Translations under genes and position numbers: made by a program
NCBI RefSeq assembly: GCF_041200145.1
Contig: NZ_CP165734.1
Span: forward strand, 4,340,001-4,404,000
Direction: 5' to 3'
DNA: 64,000 nt
Source of the DNA: Bradyrhizobium sp. LLZ17
Lineage (GTDB): Bacteria > Pseudomonadota > Alphaproteobacteria > Rhizobiales > Xanthobacteraceae
The notes under the pieces: generated by a model
Seen by the model: the letters and a program-made list of their open reading frames with translations, nothing else
The model's database searches: none
Told to the model about the DNA's origin: nothing
Shown: piece by piece, positions 28,087 through 36,356 of the stretch
How positions within the stretch are numbered: position 1 is the stretch's first letter
Layout: each line of letters opens with the position of its first letter

Positions 28087-28203
28087 ATGGCGCGCGGCGA
28101 TCACACGGACAACGCACCACCCCTCATCTGCAACAGATGTCATCGGCCGATGGATTTTCTTGTGACCCTGCTGGCAACCGCAAACCTGCCCGCCGCCTAC
28201 GCC
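28087..28203 (+). pseudogene. zinc-ribbon gene B', truncated at a junction
   Basis: ATG GCG CGC GGC GAT and the following codons match copy B up to NLPAAYAY (copy B: NLPAVYVY). At 28205 the match ends abruptly and the second CxxC is missing. The next bases are the 3' end of the HNH gene read antisense. The frame runs on by chance into that gene. Confidence 0.75.
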
Positions 28204-29336
28204 TACCCGTCTCCCCGGACCAGTGAGAGGAGGCGCCGGAACTCCTCGTCGCGTGTGTTACTTTTCCAACGGTTAACGAAGCGGCAGACGACCTGAAGGT
28301 TGCCGTCCTCGTACTGCTTGTCGCTATTGATCCGGTCCAACGAAGGAAGAAGCTGCTCGTCTTCGTGAGCTCCCCTAAATTGAAGCTTGATGCCGGTCAG
28401 AGTGCACTTGCCTTCCTGCTTTTCCAGAAGCGCTCTCACATAGGTGTCGAGGCTGGTTTTCGACATCCAAAGCTCCTTCACCTTTTTAGTGGAGGTCACG
28501 AGTTGCCCATTCGAGTTGCGGACGGTTTCCATGGTCATCTCGACCATCTCGTAAATCGATTTCTCCATAGCGCTATAGATTTTAGCGTTCGATGCCTTGC
28601 CCTTGGCGCTTGCAACCAGAAGGATATCGGGCCGCTCCATCTCCGGCCGAACAAGCAGCCAGCAAAATGAATGCGCATCTATCAACCGCACTTCAGCCAA
28701 ACCCGGCATCTCACTGAGAGCCAGACGGATCTCGTTCAGCGCGCCAAGGTAATCCTGGTAATTCGTCCACGAGCACCTCCATGCCGTCTTGACGTCCATT
28801 TCCAACGCTTCGAAGGCCTTATCGAAGGTCGTAGAGGCGATCGGCATGTACAACTGCGAATTCTTAAGGAAAAACAGGTAGGCGAGGAGGTCGTATCTTG
28901 AGCCGACTATGGAGCGGATTTGCTCGAACGCTGCGCCGGGTTCCTCATCGTCGCGGTAGAAGCTAAATGCCCAGCCCTCGATCTGGCGGCGCAACTCCGG
29001 CTCCGCTTGCGCGTCGAGAAGCACATAGTGCGAGCGGTTCCGATGCCCGTTTTCATTTCTCCACCGTACAAGATTGTTGCTGTCGTCGTCTCCCTCTGGC
29101 GCTATCTCGATCGCCGAAATTAGCCGTTTCAGGATGTCGCCCCTTCCGACCGTACTGAGTTGCCAAGCCGTCGCATTTAGGCGAGCGATCGCCTTTTGGT
29201 GAAGGGGTTCTTTATATCCCTCCCATTCCAGCGGCAGTCCATCGTGGAACGATACAAAGGGATGCTTGCTTCTTCTCGCAATGCGTTCCCTGAAGACGTC
29301 GAACTGCTGCCTGAAGACGTTTCGATCTAAAGCCAA
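28203..29336 (-). CDS. HNH endonuclease-like protein
   Basis: A 377-residue protein, probably a DNA endonuclease. The C-terminal 60 residues carry the nuclease-type motif: LLEKQEGKCTLTGIKLQFRG, LLPSLDRINSDKQYEDGNLQ and VVCRFVNRWKS (the S/P-LDRIxS ... GNLQxVC ... N-x-x-K pattern of the HNH family). The N-terminal 280 residues are an unrecognised, probably targeting or partner-binding domain. It starts with TTG at 29336, supported by AGGAG six bases upstream. Its stop codon falls on the junction with the truncated zinc-ribbon gene. It lies downstream of the HNH_2 gene and SMC-like relic on the same strand. Confidence 0.7.
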   Translation of the reverse strand: MALDRNVFRQQFDVFRERIARRSKHPFVSFHDGLPLEWEGYKEPLHQKAIARLNATAWQLSTVGRGDILKRLISAIEIAPEGDDDSNNLVRWRNENGHRNRSHYVLLDAQAEPELRRQIEGWAFSFYRDDEEPGAAFEQIRSIVGSRYDLLAYLFFLKNSQLYMPIASTTFDKAFEALEMDVKTAWRCSWTNYQDYLGALNEIRLALSEMPGLAEVRLIDAHSFCWLLVRPEMERPDILLVASAKGKASNAKIYSAMEKSIYEMVEMTMETVRNSNGQLVTSTKKVKELWMSKTSLDTYVRALLEKQEGKCTLTGIKLQFRGAHEDEQLLPSLDRINSDKQYEDGNLQVVCRFVNRWKSNTRDEEFRRLLSLVRGDG

Positions 29337-29468
29337 AAATAGCTCCTGTTCGTTCGAGCGCCAATGAGCTCATCATCCGTGGAGGACGCGCGCAAAATGT
29401 AGAAATCGGCCCTAAGCTTCAAACCAGCTCCGCAACAGTGAAGATCGTTAGCGGGGACGCAAGCCACG

Positions 29469-30251
29469 TCAAAACCGATACAGGTTCCGATGGAGCGCCA
29501 AGTTGACGCGATGGGCTTCGCGCAGCCCCTGAAGGGGCAACGCCCTGGCAAGCCCGAGTGCTTCGCGCTCCTTCTCCCCCAGCTGAGGGCTTGCGAGAAC
29601 GGAACCATCGTCGGCAAAGCTCACTAGACCGCGGTCGAACGCGGCGTCCCAAAGAGCAGAAAGTAGTAGACCGTTGTGCACATCGAGGCGCTCTGCGTCT
29701 GTACAATCGGCCCATGGCTTGATGTGAGATGCCCGGAGGAGCGCTCGCTCAGTAATGCCACTCATGGGACAGCGCCCGCTCCAGTAGTCCAACAGGGCGT
29801 CCCGGAATATGTCCTGGCCAATACGCTGGATTACGATCCTTTCGGCCTCAGTTGTTCGCGGAAGGGTGGCAGTCTTGGCCCTAAAGCGATCGAGCGGCGC
29901 CTCCGGCAAGCTTACGGCAAGCTTGTAAACGCGATCAAGAGCGACATGCAGCTCGGTCAGGCTGTTGAGCAGAAATGTGGCTCGACCGGGCCCCGACGCC
30001 GCCGAAACCGGCAACACGCCGACTTCTGCTGCGATGCCGGAATGACCGAGAGAGAGTAACCATGGTCCTGCCTCAGAGACACCGCCGATCCAAATTGAGC
30101 CAGGTGCCGTCGTTGAAGCGTAGTGTAGCCACCCGTTGTCGATACCCCGTTCCAACCGATACCCGTTGTCCCATGCGGCCTTCTGTGCCTCGGTACGCAC
30201 GATGAAGCTGGGAGGATTTTCGACAATCATAGCCATAATGGCACTTTGCAA
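29469..30251 (-). CDS. HNH_2-family endonuclease
   Basis: A 260-residue protein (255 if ATG 30236 is used). The C-terminal half reads LLDYWSGRCPMSGITERALL, RASHIKPWADCTDAERLDVH and NGLLLSALWDAAFDRGLVSF, matching the HNH_2 nuclease pattern (S-H-I-x-P-W ... N-G-L-L-L ... D-x-x-F-D). The TTG start is two bases after the stop codon of the SMC-like gene, so the two were probably translated in series. 29337-29468 is short intergenic DNA without a gene. It is likely the nuclease part of a defence-type module. Confidence 0.75.
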   Translation of the reverse strand: MQSAIMAMIVENPPSFIVRTEAQKAAWDNGYRLERGIDNGWLHYASTTAPGSIWIGGVSEAGPWLLSLGHSGIAAEVGVLPVSAASGPGRATFLLNSLTELHVALDRVYKLAVSLPEAPLDRFRAKTATLPRTTEAERIVIQRIGQDIFRDALLDYWSGRCPMSGITERALLRASHIKPWADCTDAERLDVHNGLLLSALWDAAFDRGLVSFADDGSVLASPQLGEKEREALGLARALPLQGLREAHRVNLALHRNLYRF

Positions 30252-30253
30252 CG

Positions 30254-31386
30254 TCAGAGATCGATCTTCAGCAATCTTTCAGCAGCAGGTGTCCCGTGGA
30301 GGATAAGGCGAAGCCATGGCTCAGAATGGAATTCGCCGGGAGGCTCCGTCGTGGTCGTTACAATGTATTGAAATAACGGAGAAGGACCGAATGCTTCGAG
30401 CTTTCTTGCAAACTCGAACAGGCGATCATAAATCGAACGGCCGAGATCCGCTTCGCGAGGGCTATCGTGGAGTAGGAAACCGGGTAGGCGGCTGTGGCCC
30501 TCCATCGTCAAAACCAGAGCAGCAAGATCAAACGCTACGACCTTAAGGAGTCGATGGCCGCAGTTGACCTTTCGCCGTCTAGTTTTGCGGTCAGGCTGAG
30601 ACCATTGCCGTCCAACCTGGCTTCGCCGTCAATATTGCTCGGCACCAGTTCCTTGAGGACTGTATCGAAGGCAAACGACAAACGAGCAATGGATTCGCGG
30701 GCCGATTGACGGCGTGCCGATAATTCGTCACGGCGAGAACCTAATTGGGATGTTGCTCGCTCGAGCGACGAAGCTACGTTTTCCCGGTCGATCAGCAGCT
30801 TTTCATACCGGTCTGCATCATCGACAAGTCTTTGGACCGCGCGGATCGTATTCGACTGATCGAGCAAGCTTCGCTCAAGCGCAGCGACCGTCTGTTCCAG
30901 CGGCTTCAAATGCTGGCGGGCGATGCCAAGTTCGTACTGCAGACTCGACTTTTGATTTTCGAGGGCAAGAATGTCCTGCGCTTCCCGATCCACATTCCCC
31001 TTCAGGTTTATAATCTGATGCTGAAGGGCGTGCAGGTCGCATGTTGCTGTAGAAATTCCGCAACCTTCTGCGACAGCCTTATCGATTGGAACCGCACAGA
31101 TGGGACAGACCGGATTATTCTCCGCTATCCATCGCGCCCGGGATTCCGGCAACTCCGATCGCAACATGACCAACGTCCTATTCTTCTCTTCGATCCGCGT
31201 TGATACATCGGATAGCAACGCTTGTCGGCACCGGTCACGTGTCTTCGCTTGGTGATAGAGTCGTAGGGCAAATTGATCGCCGCATGTGCCTTGCGAGGCT
31301 GCCGAAGAGTTCGGCGTTCTCGGACATGCCGCGCATGTGAATTTGAAGGAGGGCAAGGCCATCCTCGAGCGCGGCGAATTGCTCAA
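30254..31386 (-). pseudogene. SMC-like coiled-coil ATPase, N-terminally truncated and frameshifted
   Basis: The frame from 31386 to 30535 has long coiled coil around a Cys pair that resembles a zinc hook (NNPVCPICAVPIDKAVAEGC). It then reaches ATPase-type sequence SLTAKLDGERSTAAIDSL. One base is missing near 30547; the other frame goes on as VVAFDLAALVLTMEGHSRLP, GFLLHDSPREADLGRSIYDR (a Walker-B/D-loop-like segment) and ends at 30254. The N-terminal Walker A part is absent: upstream of about 31250 the sequence belongs to a different small gene. Very probably inactive. Confidence 0.65.
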
Positions 31387-31462
31387 AGAACTGTTCCTCA
31401 GTGAACTCCTGCTCCGGGAAACTGCCTTTGTTTTTGTCGTGAGTCTCGATAAGACAATTCAT
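31235..31462 (-). CDS. small hypothetical protein at the SMC junction
   Basis: A 75-residue frame with AAGGAG eight bases before the ATG at 31462: MNCLIETHDKNKGSFPEQEF, TEEQFFEQFAALEDGLALLQ and IHMRGMSENAELFG. Its last 25 codons overlap the start of the SMC-like frame. The gene may have been an independent small gene or the N-terminus of a larger gene whose body was replaced. Function unknown. Confidence 0.4.
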   Translation of the reverse strand: MNCLIETHDKNKGSFPEQEFTEEQFFEQFAALEDGLALLQIHMRGMSENAELFGSLARHMRRSICPTTLSPSEDT

Positions 31463-31578
31463 GATGATGCTCCTTTGTGTTGGGTTGGGTCGTGTATCTA
31501 CACAACTAAGCCCACATCGGAGAGGAGCGCGGCAGCTGATTGTCTTGCAGCCGCCGCCTCGTCCCTCCAATCTGGCCG

Positions 31579-32151
31579 TCACTCGACGACCAGGGCTGGT
31601 TTGAGAGCCACGGGCCGGGACATGTTGTAGAAGTTCGGCGAGGTCGCCATGACCGCCTCGTGGATTTCGGCGAACTGCTCCTTGGTGCCGCTACCCTTGA
31701 TGCGGACGGTGTAGCTCAGGTTCTCGTAGCCCGGCGGCACGGCAGGATCGATCCCGAGGAAGCCGCGGAGATCGATCTCACCGCCGGTCTCGATGGCCAG
31801 GCTTTCGAGGGTGATTCCACGCACCGCGCACTGCGCCACGTATCCCACCGTCATGCAGGCGTTGAGCGCCGCGATTAGATGCTCCTGCGGATTGGCGAAG
31901 CTGTTCGATCCGCCCAGTTCGTTGGGTTCGTCGATGTCGATCGAGAACCGGCGCGACACCCGTTCTCCGCCGATCTCAAAACTCTCGACTTGCGCACGGC
32001 TCCGCGCCTGGCCCTGCCAAGTCGTGGTGACGTGCCAGTTTGTTTTACCTTTTGCAGGCTCCCGCCTCACGCCGTCGATCAGGGCAAACAAGTCGACGAC
32101 ATTGATGCCGTTGACGACGGTGTGGTCGGCGGTTTTCTTTTGTGCAACCAT
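31579..32151 (-). CDS. OsmC-family protein
   Basis: A 190-residue OsmC/Ohr-type protein. The redox pair Cys99 (ALNACMTVG) and Cys108 (VAQCAVRGI) is in the expected places, followed by GITLESLAIETGGEIDLRGF. This family reduces organic hydroperoxides using two cysteines. AAAGGAGG before the ATG at 32151 fixes the start. It is 45 bases downstream of the ferritin-like gene on the same strand; the two are likely co-transcribed. Confidence 0.85.
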   Translation of the reverse strand: MVAQKKTADHTVVNGINVVDLFALIDGVRREPAKGKTNWHVTTTWQGQARSRAQVESFEIGGERVSRRFSIDIDEPNELGGSNSFANPQEHLIAALNACMTVGYVAQCAVRGITLESLAIETGGEIDLRGFLGIDPAVPPGYENLSYTVRIKGSGTKEQFAEIHEAVMATSPNFYNMSRPVALKPALVVE

Positions 32152-32195
32152 GATGGGCCTCCTTTTGCTGGGTGGTGGTGCGAGTCGATCGAGAG

Positions 32196-33131
32196 TTATT
32201 GGATGGTGGCGAGCGCCGACTGGATGCGTTGGCCCTGGGTTTCGGTGATCAGGCTGGAGAGGACCTTGCCGAAGTGCGGATGCTGGGCGCCTGAATGGAT
32301 GTATTGCCAGCGGTAGGCCTTGAGGAAGGCAGCCTCGATCGCCTGCGCCTCCATCGCTTGGACCGTACGGCGGCACTCTGCCGCGAAATAACTCGCGTCG
32401 GCTTTGGCCTGGGCTTGCAGGATGCCGTCTACTGCGGCGACCAATTCGATGAACTCGTCGACCGCCCGATCGCGTTGCTCCGCTGTTAGCTCGGCGTCGT
32501 GGCGCACCCATTCAAGTTCGTCGAGGATCGCGTGCTGGCTCTCCTCCTTCCAGTGATAGAGGAACACGTCCTTGAACAGCTCGGAGAGCTGGGGATCGGG
32601 ATCGATGCTCTGGCGATAGTGGAGCTGGGTGAACAGCTCGATATCCAGCGTCAATGCCAACACCGCCCAGGTACTTTTTCCAAGAACAGCGTGGGCGACG
32701 GCATTGTGATCGACGTCGAAGCTGTAACCCTCGGGGAGAACATCGCCGACCATCGCGTCGACACGGCGGAACAGTGCCTGGTGCTTTAACTCCTCGTCGC
32801 TGAACCGTACCAGCGCCTCGAGCGCAACCTGGTCGCCGAACCAGTGATCCTCGCTCAATTCCAGGACCTTGGCATTGATGAAGCGCTCGACCAGGCCAAA
32901 GACATTGGCGTAAGTCCGGCCCTGGATCTGGCTGACGAACCGCTTTTCATCGGCCGACAGCGTCGTGAACGCATCTGCCAGAGAAAGCCCGTCTGGAAGA
33001 AACTTGTGGGCGGTATCGAAGCTGCGCCCCCGGACCACATCCTTGTCGATGTCCCAACGAACCCGTTTGGACGTTTGAATGCAGCGTGCGTACCGTTCGC
33101 TGCTGTCGGAAATATTGCTGATCGCGTTCAT
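32196..33131 (-). CDS. ferritin-like diiron protein
   Basis: A 311-residue helical protein with carboxylate/histidine pairs of the ferritin-like fold: SDEELKHQALFRRV, LDIELFTQLHYRQS and WKEESQHAILDELEW. Such E-x-x-H pairs on four helices bind two iron ions. The exact reaction is unknown; with OsmC next to it a role in oxidative stress or iron handling is likely. AAAGGAG stands six bases before the ATG. The upstream region contains a copy of the araC-gene leader (33174-33290). Confidence 0.75.
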   Translation of the reverse strand: MNAISNISDSSERYARCIQTSKRVRWDIDKDVVRGRSFDTAHKFLPDGLSLADAFTTLSADEKRFVSQIQGRTYANVFGLVERFINAKVLELSEDHWFGDQVALEALVRFSDEELKHQALFRRVDAMVGDVLPEGYSFDVDHNAVAHAVLGKSTWAVLALTLDIELFTQLHYRQSIDPDPQLSELFKDVFLYHWKEESQHAILDELEWVRHDAELTAEQRDRAVDEFIELVAAVDGILQAQAKADASYFAAECRRTVQAMEAQAIEAAFLKAYRWQYIHSGAQHPHFGKVLSSLITETQGQRIQSALATIQ

Positions 33132-33173
33132 TTCTGTCTCCTTTCGCGGAGTGGTGCGCCGATGGCACAGACA

Positions 33174-33290
33174 AACCGATCGGCCGATGCAGCGATCTTT
33201 AGGTCGTTAGACGGGCGAGGGTCTATGATCGGCCCACCGGGAGAAATGACCGAGACACCGTATCGCGGTGGACGCATTGGGAGTGGCTGG
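33174..33290 (+). repeat. copy of the araC upstream region and first codons
   Basis: 33174-33270 aligns without gaps to 33813-33909 (offset 639), sharing for example AACCG, CCCACCGGGAGA and ATGACCGA-A-ACCGTATCG. It continues into GTGGACGCATTGGGAGTGG, matching the first codons of the AraC gene (MDALSDV) after an 11-base gap. It therefore looks like a leftover of a duplicated araC leader. It lies 40-160 bases upstream of the ferritin-like gene, but oriented away from it. Confidence 0.7.
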
Positions 33291-33448
33291 GGCGGTCGGG
33301 CGCGAGGCGTGCCAATGCACCACGGCGCGAAGAACTCGAGCGTTCAAAAGCGGCGCAAAGCGGATTTTGAACGCCCGCCGGACTTGTCAGTATCGCACTA
33401 AATTTCCGGGTAATCGGAGTTCTTGCGATAGACCCGGTGCACTCTTTC

Positions 33449-33694
33449 CTATGGAAATGCCTTCCAGCACTCTCGTTGCTTCAGCAACGTGCAGGCTCGC
33501 ATTGCGTCAACGGGGCCGATCGCGCCGTCCGTCATTTCGTCCATGATCCGCTTGATGATGTGAGCGCAGCGGCCGCAGTGCGCGCCGCTGCCGAGGTAGT
33601 CATAGATCTGACTCATCCGCAGCCGTTGCGTCGCGTTCGCAAGCCTGGACCGAAGCTGATGGTCACTGAACACATTGCAAGAGCAGACGATCAT
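33449..33694 (-). CDS. bfd: bacterioferritin-associated ferredoxin (Bfd-like)
   Basis: An 81-residue protein with MIVCSCNVFSDHQLRSRL and SGAHCGRCAHIIKRIMDEM. Cys4, Cys6, Cys40 and Cys43 give the CxC ... CxxC [2Fe-2S] site of Bfd-type ferredoxins, which hand electrons to bacterioferritin to release iron. AGGACA is upstream of the ATG at 33694. It lies between the duplicated araC leaders on the minus strand, next to the ferritin-like gene. Confidence 0.8.
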   Translation of the reverse strand: MIVCSCNVFSDHQLRSRLANATQRLRMSQIYDYLGSGAHCGRCAHIIKRIMDEMTDGAIGPVDAMRACTLLKQRECWKAFP

Positions 33695-33812
33695 GAGTTG
33701 TCCTAGCCGGCATATCGGACCAAGGCCGAAATGGAAGAGAACCAGAACGAGGCCACCACTCCATCCCGCCACGAGTCCTATGAAGTCCCTTCTGGACACA
33801 ATAGAATGGCCG

Positions 33813-33909
33813 AACCGGTTGGCTCATGCGGTCATCTGTAGGTTGCCAGTCGATCGAGCGTCTATGACCAGCCCACCGGGAGACATGACCGAAATACCGT
33901 ATCGTGGTA
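33813..33909 (+). repeat. leader repeat upstream of the AraC gene
   Basis: The second, intact copy of the ~97-base repeat at 33174-33270. It ends 11 bases before the AraC start, so it contains the regulator's own promoter/leader. Because AraC regulators often bind direct repeats, the repeat may also hold their operator. Confidence 0.6.
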
Positions 33910-33919
33910 GGAGGCGGGC

Positions 33920-34882
33920 ATGGACGCGTTATCCGACGTCTTGAGAGTGGCGCATTTGACTGGCGGCGTTTTCTTGCACGCCGATTTCTTCGCGCCATGG
34001 TGTATGGCTGCCCGCGTCGCGCCGGAACACTGCGCACCCGCACTCGGGCCAACGTCGCATATGATTCTTTATCACTATGTCGTCGAGGGCGAACTCCATA
34101 TCCGGGTTGACGGCGAGGATGGAGAAGACCTCGTGCTTAGAGCCGGCGACGTCGTTCTGCTGCCGCGCAACGACTTGCATCTGGTGGGCAGCGACCTAAA
34201 CCTGACGCCGGTAGCTGGTAGTGATATTATCCAACCGCCAAAGGAGGGCGGACTGTTCACGATCCATCACGGCGGCCGAGGGAAACGCACACGGATGATT
34301 TGCGGGTACCTCGGTTGCGATAGCGCCGAAGATAACCCGGTGATCTCCACCTTGCCGTCCCTGCTAAAGCTCGATGCCGAACAAGGCGGCGCAGCAGAAT
34401 GGATCCGCTCGACGTTCCAGTATGCCGCCGATGAGGTCGCCGCCGGCCGCCCGGGTTCGGAGACCGTGCTGGCGAAGCTGTCGGAGCTGTTGTTCGTTGA
34501 AGCCGTGCGGCGCTATGCTGAAGGCCTGCCCCAGGGCCAAACCGGCTGGCTCGCCGGTTTACGCGACCCGCACGTTGCGCGGGCGCTTGCACTGCTGCAC
34601 CGAGACATCGCGCGGCCCTGGAGCGTGGATGACCTCAGTCGCGAGGTCGGTCTCTCCCGCTCCGCGCTGGCCGACCGCTTCATTGGCTTGATCGGCATGC
34701 CACCGATGCACTACGTCGCCAGTTGGCGCATGCAGGTCGCGACCCAGAAGCTCCGCAATACCAGAGCGTCTCTTGCACAAGTCGCTGACTCGGTCGGTTA
34801 CAGTTCGGAGGCCGCTTTTTCTCGCGCCTTTAAGAAGGCTTTCGGGACTGCGCCGGCTACGTGGCGACGTTCAAACGGATAG
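33920..34882 (+). CDS. AraC-family transcriptional regulator with cupin domain
   Basis: A 320-residue regulator. Residues about 10-100 are an RmlC-like cupin ligand domain (VVEGELHIRVDGEDGEDLVL, GDVVLLPRNDLHLVGS). The C-terminal 100 residues are the double helix-turn-helix of AraC (WSVDDLSREVGLSRSALADR, VADSVGYSSEAAFSRAFKKA). It probably senses a small molecule and controls the divergent OsmC/ferritin-like/Bfd cluster, an inference from position and the shared leader repeat. Confidence 0.85.
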   Translation: MDALSDVLRVAHLTGGVFLHADFFAPWCMAARVAPEHCAPALGPTSHMILYHYVVEGELHIRVDGEDGEDLVLRAGDVVLLPRNDLHLVGSDLNLTPVAGSDIIQPPKEGGLFTIHHGGRGKRTRMICGYLGCDSAEDNPVISTLPSLLKLDAEQGGAAEWIRSTFQYAADEVAAGRPGSETVLAKLSELLFVEAVRRYAEGLPQGQTGWLAGLRDPHVARALALLHRDIARPWSVDDLSREVGLSRSALADRFIGLIGMPPMHYVASWRMQVATQKLRNTRASLAQVADSVGYSSEAAFSRAFKKAFGTAPATWRRSNG

Positions 34883-35218
34883 GCAACGTCCAATCTGTAC
34901 GTTCGATAGCTCTGTCGACCGCCATTGAATGGTCCTGTGGACGGTTTCTCCGCCGGCACATGAACGCATCGAACACCGTTGCTATTTGCTGCAGTGCAAG
35001 AGTCCGGAAGTGGCCCATCAGCGAAGTCGCGAGACTTCGCTATGAGGTCAACTTAATGAGTCGGAGCGGACTAGATTTACCCAGTTGAGCTTTTCGCATC
35101 TTGACCCGTAGCCGACCTGCCCGCCTAGAACTTTCCTCGACTGGAGAGGGTTTGCCACTCGCCGGAGCAACCCCACCAGACTATGATCGCCGATCAGGTA
35201 ACAAGCATGGGAGAGACC
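34883..35218. other. no supported gene
   Basis: About 330 bases without a supported frame or hairpin. It presumably holds the promoter of the ABC substrate-binding protein. Confidence 0.5.
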
Positions 35219-36211
35219 ATGCGAAGGCGCGAACTCGTTCTACTTCTGATAACCACCGCACTCGCGTGGCCCTGGGCGCTGCACGCGCAGCAATCGTCAC
35301 CTGCAATCCGTCGCATCGGCGTGCTCGTACCGCTCAGGGAGGGCGATGCCCGCGGTCTGGCAGGTATCGCGGCACTACATGATGGATTACGGCAATTGGG
35401 ATGGATCGATGGCCGCAACGTTATCATTGAGGTACACTGGTCGAACGGAGGCAGCGCCGACGTGCAGAGAGCGGCGGCTGAACTAGTGGCGCTTAGGCCC
35501 GACCTGCTCGTCGCGGTTAGCGCCACAGCGACTGGTCCAATGCTACAAGCAACCCACACATTACCCATTGTCTTTGTGAACGTCGCCGATCCGGTCGGGG
35601 CTGGATTTGTCGAAAGCTTGGCCCGGCCGGGCGGCAATGCCACGGGTTTCACTTCGTTTGACTATGCTGTGGTCGGTAAATGGCTTGACATTCTCAAGCA
35701 GACCGTGCCGACGTTGAGGCGAGTAGTGGTAGTGCGAGATCCCACTATAGCAACCGGCATTGGTCAGTTCGGCGCTATCCAAGCTATCGCGACATCCCTC
35801 GGCATCGCATTAAGCCCGGTCGGCGTTGGGGATGCGAGCGATATCGAAAGGGTCATCAGCTCACTCGCTCGGAATGGAGACGCTGGTCTTATCGTGACGA
35901 GGAGCGCGACAGCCCTCACTCAACGCAAGCTGTTCGTCGAGTTAGCTAGCAAGTACAAGCTTCCGGCAATTTATTTCGAGCGCGCGTTCGCGACCGACGG
36001 CGGGCTCATGTCCTACGGTTCCGAATTTGTTGACAACTATCGCCGCGCAGCAGCATATGTAAATCGCATCCTCAAGGGCGAGAAGCCCGCCGATCTTCCG
36101 GTGCAGACACCGACGAAATACCTCTTCGTGATCAATCTAAAGACCGCGAAGCAGCTAGAACTCACAGTGCCTGCCTCGGTACTCGCGATAGCGGACGAGG
36201 TCCTTGAGTAG
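35219..36211 (+). CDS. ABC transporter substrate-binding protein (TrpX-like family)
   Basis: A 330-residue exported protein. An Arg-rich then hydrophobic leader (MRRRELVLLLITTALAWPWA) is followed by a periplasmic binding fold: RRIGVLVPLREGDARGLAGI, AELVALRPDLLVAVSATATG and VNVADPVGAGFVESLARPGG NATGF. This is the orphan ABC_sub_bind family that is very numerous in Bradyrhizobium; the ligand is unknown and no permease gene is adjacent. GGGAGAG before the ATG at 35219 sets the start. A truncated relative is at 38692. Confidence 0.85.
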   Translation: MRRRELVLLLITTALAWPWALHAQQSSPAIRRIGVLVPLREGDARGLAGIAALHDGLRQLGWIDGRNVIIEVHWSNGGSADVQRAAAELVALRPDLLVAVSATATGPMLQATHTLPIVFVNVADPVGAGFVESLARPGGNATGFTSFDYAVVGKWLDILKQTVPTLRRVVVVRDPTIATGIGQFGAIQAIATSLGIALSPVGVGDASDIERVISSLARNGDAGLIVTRSATALTQRKLFVELASKYKLPAIYFERAFATDGGLMSYGSEFVDNYRRAAAYVNRILKGEKPADLPVQTPTKYLFVINLKTAKQLELTVPASVLAIADEVLE

Positions 36212-36356
36212 AGGAGACTTCCGGACTTGGCCCAGGCGAAGATCGCCATCGCGTCCGGCAGGTCGGCAGTTGAGGCCAGACCGGACATCGGCAAGACCCG
36301 AGCAAATCGACGCGAATGACCCAGAGCGGTCGTTCGCGTCTTCTCTTCCGCCCCGG

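Larger units (their letters stand above)
25905..28203 (+). repeat. tandem block duplication, two zinc-ribbon genes per block
   Basis: Block 1 has zinc-ribbon gene A (25984-26208) and gene B (26905-27069); block 2 has A' (27182-27402) and B' (28087-28203) in the same order and direction with a period of about 1.2 kb. The bases before A and A' (GTTTTTATCGGAAC-ATCCGAAAAA) and before B and B' (CCGGAGA-GTAAGCG) match as well, while the middles have diverged. Block 2 is degraded: A' has lost two bases and B' is cut at its 3' end. Confidence 0.75.

Noticed and set aside
32152-32511. N-terminal extension of the OsmC frame
   Set aside because: Overlaps the ferritin-like gene's coding end, is Arg/Pro-rich, and the strong AAAGGAGG sits before the internal ATG at 32151.
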